This document shows, piece by piece, positions 17,186 to 25,363 of a DNA stretch of 64,000 nt (positions are counted from its first letter, which is position 1; the number at the start of each line of letters is the position of its first letter). The stretch is taken from assembly GCF_000473165.1 (NCBI RefSeq), contig NZ_KI421504.1:4029629-4093628 (forward strand), written 5' to 3'. A program made the translations under genes and the position numbers. The notes under the pieces are model-generated. The model saw only the letters and a list, made by a program, of their open reading frames with translations. It was not told the origin of the DNA and ran no database searches. The DNA comes from Leisingera aquimarina DSM 24565 (GTDB lineage: Bacteria; Pseudomonadota; Alphaproteobacteria; Rhodobacterales; Rhodobacteraceae).

Positions 17186-18415
17186 ATGAGCAGCGGAATG
17201 CCGCAAACAGACACACCTGCGATTGTTGCCTGCACGATCAGCCGGGACGTGCAGAATTTCGACCTCCTTATCGAAGACATGGAATCTATCCTGGGAGAGG
17301 CCTGGGGCGATCTGGGCTTTACCGAGGCCTTGGCCTTCTTTGGCCAGACTGAGGCAGAGCCGCTGCAGTTTGTCGCCCTGGCCATCGACAGCGCCGATGA
17401 GGGCGATTTGCCGCTGATGGGAGAGATTATCAGCCAGGCGAAATCGCGCGGTATCAAGGTGATCCTGATCGCCGAAGACGTGACCCCTGCGGCACTGCAT
17501 ACTCTGCTGCGCCAGGGCGCAGACGAATTTGTGCCCTACCCGCTGCCTGAACAGGAACTGCAGGCTGCCATAGAACGGCTGCAGGCACCTGAACCGGAAG
17601 TCGCGCAGAACCCGCACCAGCTGCAGTCCGGCAGCCAGCGCGAAGGCGCGGTGATTGTCTGTCACGGGCTGGCAGGCGGCACCGGATCGACCACCATGGC
17701 TGTCAACCTGGCCTGGGAGCTTGCAGCGCTCAGCGAACATGATGAACCAACAGTGTGCCTGCTGGATCTGGATCTGCAGCACGGTTCGGTCTCGACCTAC
17801 CTTGACCTGCCCCGCCGCGAGGTGGTGATGGAAATGCTCAGCGAAACTGAAAACATGGACGCGGATCTGTTCGGCCAAGCACTGCTGCCGTTCCAGGAAA
17901 AGCTGCAGGTTCTGACGGCACCGTCCGAACTGGTGCCGCTGGATCTGCTGTCGCCCGAGGATATCACACGGGTGATCGGGATGGCGCGCAGCCACTTCGA
18001 TTTTGTTGTCGTCGACATGCCCCATACGCTGGTGCAATGGTCTGAAACCGTTCTGAACATGGCGCATGTTTACTTCGCGATGATCGAGCTGGACATGCGC
18101 TCGGCACAGAACGCTCTGCGCATGAAACGGGCGCTGCAGTCCGAAGATCTGCCGTTCGAGAAACTGCGCTTTGCCCTGAACCGGGCACCGAAGTTCACCG
18201 ACCTTGCCGGCAAAAGCCGGGTCAAACGGATGGCCGAATCCCTTAGCATCTCTATCGACCTGCAGTTACCCGATGGCGGCAAGCAGGTTCTGCAGAGCTG
18301 CGACCACGGGCTGCCGCTGGCCGTTTCGGCAGCGAAGAACCCCTTGCGCAAAGAAATCGCCAAGCTTGCAGCCTCGCTGCACGCACTGGGCCGAAGTGAA
18401 GCCGAAGCCGCCTAA
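17186..18415 (+). CDS. cpaE: CpaE-like pilus localisation protein (degenerate MinD/ParA fold)
   Basis: 409 residues from the ATG at 17186, which has AAGG at good spacing; ATGs at 17177 and 17180 are possible. An N-terminal receiver-like domain (about 15-130) is followed by a ParA/MinD-type domain (150-390). The P-loop reads HGLAGGTGSTTMAVNLA: both the signature lysine and the catalytic lysine of the canonical KGGxGKTT are replaced. LLDLDLQHGSVS and FVVVDMP mark the other nucleotide-binding strands. CpaE proteins place the pilus machine at the pole; loss of the lysines suggests weak or no ATP hydrolysis here. Confidence 0.88.
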   Translation: MSSGMPQTDTPAIVACTISRDVQNFDLLIEDMESILGEAWGDLGFTEALAFFGQTEAEPLQFVALAIDSADEGDLPLMGEIISQAKSRGIKVILIAEDVTPAALHTLLRQGADEFVPYPLPEQELQAAIERLQAPEPEVAQNPHQLQSGSQREGAVIVCHGLAGGTGSTTMAVNLAWELAALSEHDEPTVCLLDLDLQHGSVSTYLDLPRREVVMEMLSETENMDADLFGQALLPFQEKLQVLTAPSELVPLDLLSPEDITRVIGMARSHFDFVVVDMPHTLVQWSETVLNMAHVYFAMIELDMRSAQNALRMKRALQSEDLPFEKLRFALNRAPKFTDLAGKSRVKRMAESLSISIDLQLPDGGKQVLQSCDHGLPLAVSAAKNPLRKEIAKLAASLHALGRSEAEAA

Positions 18416-18438
18416 GCGGCTTAACCGGGGGTGAGTTG

Positions 18439-19875
18439 ATGTTTTCCAAGTACAAGAAACAAGCGGCCAAATCTGCCGCGCCTGCACCTGAGCCGGTTGC
18501 GGTTGCGACGGCCGCTGCCGCGCCTGCTGCCAGTCTGCGGCGGCCGGTCCAGCGCAAGGCCGCCGAGGCGCAGCCGATGGATAAGGACCGCAAGCGCAAG
18601 GAGCGCTTGGGCGAGATTAAGATCCAGTTGCACCGGGAGCTTCTGGAAAACCTGAACCTGGCCGCGCTGGAACGTGCAGGCGAGGCGGAGCTGCGATCCG
18701 AGATCGCCACGATTGCAACCGAGATCCTGGCGGAAAAAGGCATCGTCCTGAACCGCGAAGACCGCCAGCAGCTGAACAAGGAACTGTATGACGAGGTCAC
18801 CGGCCTTGGCCCGCTCGAGGCACTGCTGCAGGACGAAACGGTCAGCGATATCCTGGTGAACGGCCCGCAGCAGATTTTTGTTGAACGCGATGGCAAGCTG
18901 CAGATCAGCGACATCACCTTCAAGGATGAGAAGCATCTGATGCGGATCATCGACAAGATTGTCTCGGCTGTGGGCCGCCGTGTCGATGAGAGCAACCCCT
19001 ATGTGGACGCCCGCCTCGCCGATGGCTCGCGTTTTAATGCGATGGTGCCGCCGGTAGCGGTGGACGGCTCGCTAGTGTCGATCCGGAAGTTCAAGAAAGA
19101 CAAGCTGGGTATCGACGACCTGGTGAATTTCGGCGCCTTCACCGAAGAGATGGCCGCCTATCTGCAAGCCGCAGTTTCGACCCGGCTGAACGTCATTGTT
19201 TCGGGCGGTACCGGTTCGGGTAAAACCACCACGCTCAACGCGCTGTCTAGTTTCATCGACAATGCCGAACGGATCCTGACGATCGAGGATACGGCGGAAC
19301 TTCAGCTGCAGCAGACCCACGTGGGGCGGATGGAAAGCCGCCCGCCCAACGTTGAAGGCAAGGGCGAGGTCTCCCCCCGTGACTGCCTGAAGAACGCTCT
19401 GCGGATGCGTCCTGACCGCATCATCGTCGGCGAGACCCGCGGCGAAGAAGTGATCGACATGCTGCAAGCCATGAACACCGGCCATGACGGGTCGATGACC
19501 ACGATCCACGCCAACTCGGCCCGCGACGGCGTTTCGCGTCTGGAAAACATGATTGCAATGGCAGGCATCGAAATGCCCATCAAGGCTGTGCGCAGCCAGA
19601 TCTCCTCGGCCGTGAACCTGATCGTTCAGGCCTCCCGCCTGCAGGACGGTTCGCGCCGCATGACCTCGATCACCGAGATTACCGGGATGGAGGGCGATGT
19701 GATCTCGATGCAGGAAATCTTCCGTTTCCAGCGGGTCGGGCTGACACCGGACAACAAGATCATCGGCCATTTCACTGCCACCGGCGTGCGCAGCCACTAC
19801 TCTGAGCGCTTCCGCCTTTGGGGCTTTGATCTGCCGCCGTCGATCTATGAGCCCACCGTGATGGAGGCACGCTGA
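18439..19875 (+). CDS. cpaF: Tad pilus ATPase CpaF/TadA
   Basis: 478 residues from the ATG at 18439 (the TTG just before it is less likely). This is the hexameric secretion ATPase that powers pilus extension, and probably retraction, in Tad systems. After an alanine/proline-rich N-terminus it has the N-terminal T2SSE domain ([20 protein letters not shown]), Walker [17 protein letters not shown] at about residues 253-268, and Walker B/Asp-box motifs with [20 protein letters not shown] and a His box [14 protein letters not shown]. The stop overlaps the tadB ATG by one base. Confidence 0.96.
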   Translation: MFSKYKKQAAKSAAPAPEPVAVATAAAAPAASLRRPVQRKAAEAQPMDKDRKRKERLGEIKIQLHRELLENLNLAALERAGEAELRSEIATIATEILAEKGIVLNREDRQQLNKELYDEVTGLGPLEALLQDETVSDILVNGPQQIFVERDGKLQISDITFKDEKHLMRIIDKIVSAVGRRVDESNPYVDARLADGSRFNAMVPPVAVDGSLVSIRKFKKDKLGIDDLVNFGAFTEEMAAYLQAAVSTRLNVIVSGGTGSGKTTTLNALSSFIDNAERILTIEDTAELQLQQTHVGRMESRPPNVEGKGEVSPRDCLKNALRMRPDRIIVGETRGEEVIDMLQAMNTGHDGSMTTIHANSARDGVSRLENMIAMAGIEMPIKAVRSQISSAVNLIVQASRLQDGSRRMTSITEITGMEGDVISMQEIFRFQRVGLTPDNKIIGHFTATGVRSHYSERFRLWGFDLPPSIYEPTVMEAR

Positions 19876-20843
19876 TGCAACTGAGTGCCGAACCGCTAAT
19901 TTATGGCGCGATCTTCTTTGGGGTTCTGGCCTTGGTCGAAGGCCTGTATCTGTTCACCTTCGGCAAATCGATCAGTCTCAACAGCAAGGTGAACCGCCGG
20001 CTGGAGATGATGGAGAAGGGTGGCAACCGCGAACAGGTGCTGGAGCAGCTGCGCAAGGAGCTGGGCCAGCATGCCAAGTCGCAAACGATCCCGCTCTATT
20101 CGCTGCTGTCGGAACGTGCGCAGAAAGCTGCAATTGCCTTTTCGCCCAAACAGCTGATCCTGATTATGGCTGCCCTGGCTGCGGTGGCCTTTGCCGGCCT
20201 CAGCATCGGCACTTCGGCCCCCCTGCCCGTCCGGATCCTGGGGTCGGTCATCATCGGCGTCGGTGCGGTGTTCTTCTGGGTCAATAAGAAAGCCGCCAAG
20301 CGGATGGCCATGATCGAAGAGCAGCTGCCGGATGCGGTGGAACTGATGGTGCGCAGCTTGCGCGTCGGCCATCCGTTCACCTCGGCGGTGCAGATCGTCG
20401 CCAATGAGGTCGATGATCCCCTGGCGACCGAGTTCGGCATTATCTCCGATGAATGCGCCTATGGCCGCGATGTCGGCGAATCGCTCAAGGAAATGGCGGA
20501 ACGGCTGGACATGCAGGACATGCGCTTTCTGGCCGTTGCCGTCACCATCCAGCAGCAATCAGGCGGCAACCTGGCCGAAGTTCTGGCAGGTCTGGCCAAG
20601 GTGATCCGCGCCCGCTTCCGCCTGTTCCGCCGGGTCAAGGCGATCACCGCCGAGGCTCAGTGGTCGGGTAAATTCCTGTCAGGTTTCCCGCTGTTCTGCC
20701 TGATCGGGATCCTAGTCAAGGACCCCAATTACTATGACGGCGTGCTGGACCATCCCTGGTTCATCCCCGCCTGTTTTGCGGTGGGCGTGATGCTGACAGC
20801 CAATCTGATCGTCATGCGCGTGCTGACCAACATCAAAGTGTAA
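19875..20843 (+). CDS. tadB: Tad inner-membrane platform protein TadB
   Basis: 322 residues. It is one of two GspF-like platform proteins that couple the ATPase to the pilus. Membrane helices lie near the N-terminus (GAIFFGVLALVEGLYLFTF), at about 90-140 (two spans) and at the C-terminus (two spans). The cytoplasmic T2SSF domain runs at about 155-280 with QLPDAVELMVRSLRVGHPF and QQSGGNLAEVLAGL. The start overlaps the cpaF stop (TGATG). Confidence 0.94.
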   Translation: MQLSAEPLIYGAIFFGVLALVEGLYLFTFGKSISLNSKVNRRLEMMEKGGNREQVLEQLRKELGQHAKSQTIPLYSLLSERAQKAAIAFSPKQLILIMAALAAVAFAGLSIGTSAPLPVRILGSVIIGVGAVFFWVNKKAAKRMAMIEEQLPDAVELMVRSLRVGHPFTSAVQIVANEVDDPLATEFGIISDECAYGRDVGESLKEMAERLDMQDMRFLAVAVTIQQQSGGNLAEVLAGLAKVIRARFRLFRRVKAITAEAQWSGKFLSGFPLFCLIGILVKDPNYYDGVLDHPWFIPACFAVGVMLTANLIVMRVLTNIKV

Positions 20844-20853
20844 GGAGGGGACC

Positions 20854-21825
20854 GTGGAATTTCTGACCGGAATAAACGATTACCTGACATCGCAGTTCGG
20901 CGAGTTCGGCCCGCTCCTGGCGCTTGGCATTGCCGGGCTGTTCATGATCCTGCTTGCGGTTCCGTTGCTTCTGAACCAGCCCGAGGACCCGCTTAAGAAG
21001 CTGCAAAAGAACATGGCGCCCGAAACCCGGAGCAAACCGCAAAAGCAGCGGCTGCGCCAGGCCGACCGCAACGAGCAGTTGCAAAAATTCGCGGGCTTTC
21101 TGGAACCGCAGAACGAAGACGAACTGTCTGCGATGGAACTGAAGCTGCGCCAGGCGGGGTATCATTCCAAGGACTCGGTGCGCCTGTTCCATTTCCTGCA
21201 GTTTGCTCTGGGCATTCTGGGCCTGCTGGCGGGGCTGTTCTTTGTCTACGTGCTAAAGGCCGATATCGATTATGACAGCCAGCAAATGGCGATCCGCATC
21301 ATCGGGCCCGGCGCAGCCGGTTACATGCTGCCGAAATACTGGATCACCCGCCGCATCGAAGAGCGCAAGCAGAAGATCACCGAAGGGTTCCCGGATGCGC
21401 TGGACATGATGCTGGTCTGTGTCGAAGCCGGCCAGTCGCTGGACCAGGCGATTGTCCGCGTCGCCAAGGAGCTGCACGCTTCTTTCCCGGATCTGGCCGA
21501 AGAATTCGAGGTTGTCGCGCATGAGATGAAAGCGGGCAAGGAAAAGGACAAGGTCCTGCGTGACATGGCCACCCGCTGCGGGGTGCAGGATGTCTCCTCC
21601 TTTGTCACGGTGATGATCCAGTCCGCCAGCTTTGGCACCTCGATCGCAGACGCCCTGCGGGTTTATGCCGGGGAAATGCGTGATAAGCGTGTGATGCGCG
21701 CGGAAGAGGCCGCAAACAAGTTGCCCGTGAAGATGACCCTTGCCACAATGGGCCTGACAGTCCCGCCGCTGCTGATCATACTGGTTGGCCCGTCGGTGCA
21801 GGGCATCATGAACATGGGCAATTGA
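20854..21825 (+). CDS. tadC: Tad inner-membrane platform protein TadC
   Basis: 323 residues, GTG start at 20854 with GGAGGGGACC immediately upstream. The second GspF-like platform protein, with helices near residues 18-40, 110-132 and 145-160 and at the C-terminus (MTLATMGLTVPPLLIILVG). The T2SSF domain holds GFPDALDMMLVCVEAGQSLDQA and IQSASFGTSIADALRVYA. It probably forms a heteromer with TadB. Confidence 0.94.
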   Translation: MEFLTGINDYLTSQFGEFGPLLALGIAGLFMILLAVPLLLNQPEDPLKKLQKNMAPETRSKPQKQRLRQADRNEQLQKFAGFLEPQNEDELSAMELKLRQAGYHSKDSVRLFHFLQFALGILGLLAGLFFVYVLKADIDYDSQQMAIRIIGPGAAGYMLPKYWITRRIEERKQKITEGFPDALDMMLVCVEAGQSLDQAIVRVAKELHASFPDLAEEFEVVAHEMKAGKEKDKVLRDMATRCGVQDVSSFVTVMIQSASFGTSIADALRVYAGEMRDKRVMRAEEAANKLPVKMTLATMGLTVPPLLIILVGPSVQGIMNMGN

Positions 21826-21837
21826 GGCAACCGAAAC

Positions 21838-22428
21838 ATGAACGCACCAGGAGGGGCCGGGCCTGCCCGTTTCTGCCGTGGTTTTGCTGCCGCCAGCGTT
21901 GTTGCGCTGGTGGCAGCTTGCACGCCGGGCGGGCTGAAACAGGACAAGGGCAGCCCTTGGGCGCCAGGCGACAACCACCGCCAGCAGGCAGAGGACGGCC
22001 TGGTGGTCGGCCATCGGCTGATGGCGGCCGGCGAGCATGAACTGGCCCTCGACGCCTTCACCCGCGCAGCACTTGACCACGGGCTGACGCCCGAGGTTCT
22101 GTCCGGAATGGGCAGTGCCAAACTAGGCCTCAGGCGGCTGGGCCAGGCAGAAGGGCTGCTGCGCCAGGCGGTGGATGCGGACGCCTCCTGGCCGGAACCG
22201 ATGAACAACCTGGGCGTGGTGCTGATGGAGCGCGGCAAAACCGCCGAAGCGGTACAGGTGTTCCAGCGCGCCTATGCGCTTGGCAATGGCGAAAGTGACG
22301 CAATCCGCGATAATTTAAGGCTGGCCCTCGCAAAGCTTGAAAATCCTGCGCATACTGACCCTCAAAATCAAGATTATAAATTGGTGCGGCAAGGCGGCGG
22401 CAGCTACCTGATCAGCCAGGCACCATGA
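21838..22428 (+). CDS. tadD: TadD-like TPR lipoprotein
   Basis: 196 residues with an N-terminal lipoprotein signal (lipobox LVAAC, Cys at about 28). Two to three tetratricopeptide repeats cover about 55-155 (GHRLMAAGEHELALDAFTRA, GSAKLGLRRLGQAEGLLRQA, NNLGVVLMERGKTAEAVQVF). In other Tad systems TadD is the pilotin-like lipoprotein that aids the secretin. It is followed 29 bases later by a second TPR lipoprotein. Confidence 0.88.
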   Translation: MNAPGGAGPARFCRGFAAASVVALVAACTPGGLKQDKGSPWAPGDNHRQQAEDGLVVGHRLMAAGEHELALDAFTRAALDHGLTPEVLSGMGSAKLGLRRLGQAEGLLRQAVDADASWPEPMNNLGVVLMERGKTAEAVQVFQRAYALGNGESDAIRDNLRLALAKLENPAHTDPQNQDYKLVRQGGGSYLISQAP

Positions 22429-22457
22429 CAGAGGCAGAGCAGTAAAAGGACGCACCA

Positions 22458-23306
22458 ATGCGCCAGCAGTTATTTCTATTCGCTTCTCTGGCAGGGGCGC
22501 TGGTCTTGTCGGCTTGCGCGGAGAAAGCCGATGAAACCGTGGAACGGGCCTTTCAGGAAGTGAACGTCATCGACGAGAGCAATCTCAACGATGTGATGCT
22601 GACAGTGGCCGACCCGAATGAGGCGGTCGCCCATTTCCAGCGCACCTTGAAAAGCAGCCCGGACCGGATTGAGCTGCAACGCGGACTGGCGCATTCCCTG
22701 ATCCGTGCCAAACGCACCACCGAAGGCACCGCCGCCTGGAAGAAAGTGGTGTCAATGAAGGGAGCCACCAGCGCAGACCATGTGCAGTTGGCAGGTGCTT
22801 TGGTGCGGAGCGGTGAATGGGACGCGGCCAAGGCCGAGCTGGATCAGGTCCCCCCCACCCACGAAACCTATGAGCGCTACCGGCTGGAGGCCGTGGTCGC
22901 CGATGCCGGCAAGGACTGGAAGCGCGCCGACAGCTTTTATGAAATTGCCACCGGGCTGACGACAAAACCTGCCAAGGTTATGAATAACTGGGGCTATTCC
23001 AAATTGACACGCGGTGATTTTGCTGGCGCCGAACGGCTGTTCGGCGAGGCGATCCGCCAGAATCACGGCCTGTTCACGGCCAAGAACAACCTGGTTCTGG
23101 CCCGCGGCGCTCAGCGGAATTACACTCTGCCGGTGATCCCGATGGATCAGACTGAACGCGCGCTGCTGCTGCACACGCTGGCGCTGTCGGCTGTAAAGCA
23201 GGGCGACGTCAAGATTGGCGAGAACCTGCTGCGCGAAGCCATCGAGACCCACCCGCAGCATTTTGAAGAAGCTTCGCGCTCGCTGGCGGCGCTGGAGAAC
23301 GGCTGA
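22458..23306 (+). CDS. Second TPR lipoprotein of the Tad island
   Basis: 282 residues, ribosome site AAAGGACG before the ATG. The lipoprotein signal ends in LVLSAC (Cys19 or so). Tetratricopeptide-like repeats occupy most of the protein (for example NNWGYSKLTRGDFAGAERLF at about 175-195). It is a paralogue-like partner of the preceding TadD. The long first unit (EVNVIDESNLNDVMLTVADP) has no known match. Role in assembly is inferred from position. Confidence 0.85.
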   Translation: MRQQLFLFASLAGALVLSACAEKADETVERAFQEVNVIDESNLNDVMLTVADPNEAVAHFQRTLKSSPDRIELQRGLAHSLIRAKRTTEGTAAWKKVVSMKGATSADHVQLAGALVRSGEWDAAKAELDQVPPTHETYERYRLEAVVADAGKDWKRADSFYEIATGLTTKPAKVMNNWGYSKLTRGDFAGAERLFGEAIRQNHGLFTAKNNLVLARGAQRNYTLPVIPMDQTERALLLHTLALSAVKQGDVKIGENLLREAIETHPQHFEEASRSLAALENG

Positions 23307-23309
23307 TCC

Positions 23310-23807
23310 ATGCAGTTCCCGGCCCATGCTGCCCTGTGGTTCCTGCCCTTTGTGCTGCCGTTGTGCTACACGGTTGCGCTGACGGATCTGCGCGGCATGC
23401 GCATTCCCAACTGGGCCGTCGATTTGCTGGCCGTGATCTATGTTGTTGCAGGTGCGATCGTGATGCCCAGCTGGGCCGATTACGGCTGGCACCTGCTGCA
23501 CTTGCCGGTCGGCATCGGCCTGGGCTACTTGTTCTATGCTGCCGGCGCTGTGGGTGCGGGCGACGCCAAATTTGCCGGCGCCGCTGCGCCGTTCTTTGCG
23601 CTTGGCGACTTGCGGCTGTTGATGATCATCTTTGCTGCCACCCTGCTGGCTGGGTTCACCGCCCACCGGATCGCCAAATACACCCCCCTGCGCCGTCTGG
23701 CGCCGCAATGGCAAAGCTGGAACACCGGAAAAAGCTTCCCGATGGGCCTGTGCCTGGGTGGCACCCTGGCCCTTTATCTGGCGCTGGCGGCACTGTTCGG
23801 CAGCTGA
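23310..23807 (+). CDS. cpaA: Prepilin peptidase CpaA/TadV
   Basis: 165 residues, the short form lacking the N-terminal methylase domain. This aspartic membrane protease cleaves the pilin leaders. Catalytic aspartates are in TDLRGMRIPN (about Asp25) and GAGDAKFAGAAAPFF (the GxGD motif, about Asp89). Six membrane spans are predicted. It begins three bases after the preceding stop and ends the compact plus-strand series that starts at cpaB. Confidence 0.93.
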   Translation: MQFPAHAALWFLPFVLPLCYTVALTDLRGMRIPNWAVDLLAVIYVVAGAIVMPSWADYGWHLLHLPVGIGLGYLFYAAGAVGAGDAKFAGAAAPFFALGDLRLLMIIFAATLLAGFTAHRIAKYTPLRRLAPQWQSWNTGKSFPMGLCLGGTLALYLALAALFGS

Positions 23808-23959
23808 CAGCCGGCGCTGCGTAAAACAGCACCGGAAATCCGCTGCCTCCGCGGAATTGCTGCAGCTCTGCCCCGCTGTTGCCACAGTCCTGAATAGTCT
23901 GTTTCCTTGAACGCCCCGGCCGCCGGGGCACGGATCCGATCTCAGGGACAGGCACCGCC

Positions 23960-25267
23960 ATGAACATGCAGAACCTCACCGTGATGGCCCCTCCCGCCCC
24001 CAAGGGGCTGGCGCAGATGCAGCTGCCGCTTGTGATGATGCGGGATATCCTGCTTAAGACTATCTTCCGCAAAAACGTCGAGAACGTCACCGAAATCGCC
24101 GAGGCAATTTGCCTGCCCGGCGCCGTCACCCAAGAACTGGTGGACATCGCCCGCGAGCAAAAGCTGCTGGAGGCCACCGGCACGCTTAACGCCAACAGCG
24201 GCAACGAGATGGGCTACCAGCTGACCGATGCGGGCAAATCGCGGGCGCTGGATGCGCTCAGCCAGTCGGAGTACTTCGGGGCCATGCCGGTCCCGCTGGA
24301 CGTCTACCGCGAGCAGGTGAAACGCCAATCAATCCGCAACATCCAAGTGTCCCGCGACCAGCTGACCAATGCCATGGGGCATCTGATCCTGCCAAACAGC
24401 CTGCTGGACCACCTCGGCCCCGCCGTCAGCGCGGGCCGCTCGATCCTGATGTACGGCCCGCCGGGCAATGGTAAATCTTCAATCTCCAACGGCATCCGCG
24501 ACGCCCTGGGGGATCACGTCTATGTGCCGCGCGCCATAGAATACTCGGGCCAGGTGATTACGGTCTATGACCCTATCGTCCATACCGAAGTCGCGCAGGA
24601 ACCCGAAGATCCCAACGCCCTGCGCCGCCGCCGCCGGTTCGACGAACGCTATGTCATGTGCCAGCGCCCCACCGTGATCACCGGCGGCGAGCTGTCGCTG
24701 GACATGCTGGACCTGGTCTACAACCCCACGGCCCGCACCTATCAGGCGCCCTTGCAGTTGAAGTCCACCGGCGGCATTTTCATCGTCGACGACCTCGGCC
24801 GCCAAGCGGAACCGCCGCAATCCCTGGTTAACCGCTGGATTGTGCCGCTGGAAGAAAGCAAAGACATCCTGGCGCTGCAGTCTGGTGAAAAATTCGAGGT
24901 CCCCTTTGACACCCTGGTGATCTTCTCCACCAACTTCCACCCGAACAAGATCTTCGATCAGGCAGCCTTGCGGCGGATCTTCTTCAAGATCAAGATCGAC
25001 GGGCCGGACCAGGAAAACTACCTCAAGATCTTTGCCATGGTGGCCCGCAAGAAAGGCATGCCGCTGGACGAAGGCGCATTGGTGCATCTGCTGAAAAAGA
25101 AATACCCGGCGATCGACAACGTCTATGCGAACTACCAGCCGGTGTTCCTGATCGATCAGATCATCGCGATCTGCGAGTTTGAGGGCATCCCCTATCAGAT
25201 GTCCCCCGAGCTGATCGACCGCGCCTGGGCCAACATGTTCGTTAAGGACGAAGACATCGTGAAGTGA
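23960..25267 (+). CDS. AAA ATPase attached to the Tad island
   Basis: 435 residues. An N-terminal winged-helix-like domain (about 25-115, with VTEIAEAICLPGAVTQELVD) is followed by an AAA domain: Walker A LMYGPPGNGKSSISNGI at about 157-173, Walker B GIFIVDDLGRQ near 275, sensor-like IFSTNFHP and the Arg-finger region ALRRIFFKI. Not a secretion ATPase of the CpaF type; architecture suggests a remodeller or MoxR-like chaperone. It follows cpaA after 152 bases in the same direction. Such genes recur beside roseobacter tad clusters to my knowledge, but the function is not established. Confidence 0.75.
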   Translation: MNMQNLTVMAPPAPKGLAQMQLPLVMMRDILLKTIFRKNVENVTEIAEAICLPGAVTQELVDIAREQKLLEATGTLNANSGNEMGYQLTDAGKSRALDALSQSEYFGAMPVPLDVYREQVKRQSIRNIQVSRDQLTNAMGHLILPNSLLDHLGPAVSAGRSILMYGPPGNGKSSISNGIRDALGDHVYVPRAIEYSGQVITVYDPIVHTEVAQEPEDPNALRRRRRFDERYVMCQRPTVITGGELSLDMLDLVYNPTARTYQAPLQLKSTGGIFIVDDLGRQAEPPQSLVNRWIVPLEESKDILALQSGEKFEVPFDTLVIFSTNFHPNKIFDQAALRRIFFKIKIDGPDQENYLKIFAMVARKKGMPLDEGALVHLLKKKYPAIDNVYANYQPVFLIDQIIAICEFEGIPYQMSPELIDRAWANMFVKDEDIVK

Positions 25268-25296
25268 CCCGGCAACTAGCTCAACCGGTTCCGGCA

Positions 25297-25342
25297 GCAA
25301 GAGTTTTCAAAACTCTTGCCAAAACTTTTCGAAAAGTTTTGG
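25297..25342. repeat. Two abutting perfect palindromes (probable terminator/dispersed element)
   Basis: The first, 25297-25319, has 11-base arms GCAAGAGTTTT and AAAACTCTTGC around one base. The second, 25319-25342, has 12-base arms CCAAAACTTTT/C and its complement with no loop. They share a base and could also cross-pair through the common AAAAC/GTTTT runs. They lie between the AAA ATPase stop and the helicase ribosome site AAAAGGAA and could terminate transcription in both directions. Confidence 0.7.
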
Positions 25343-25363
25343 GCTTTCCCCTAAAAGGAACGA

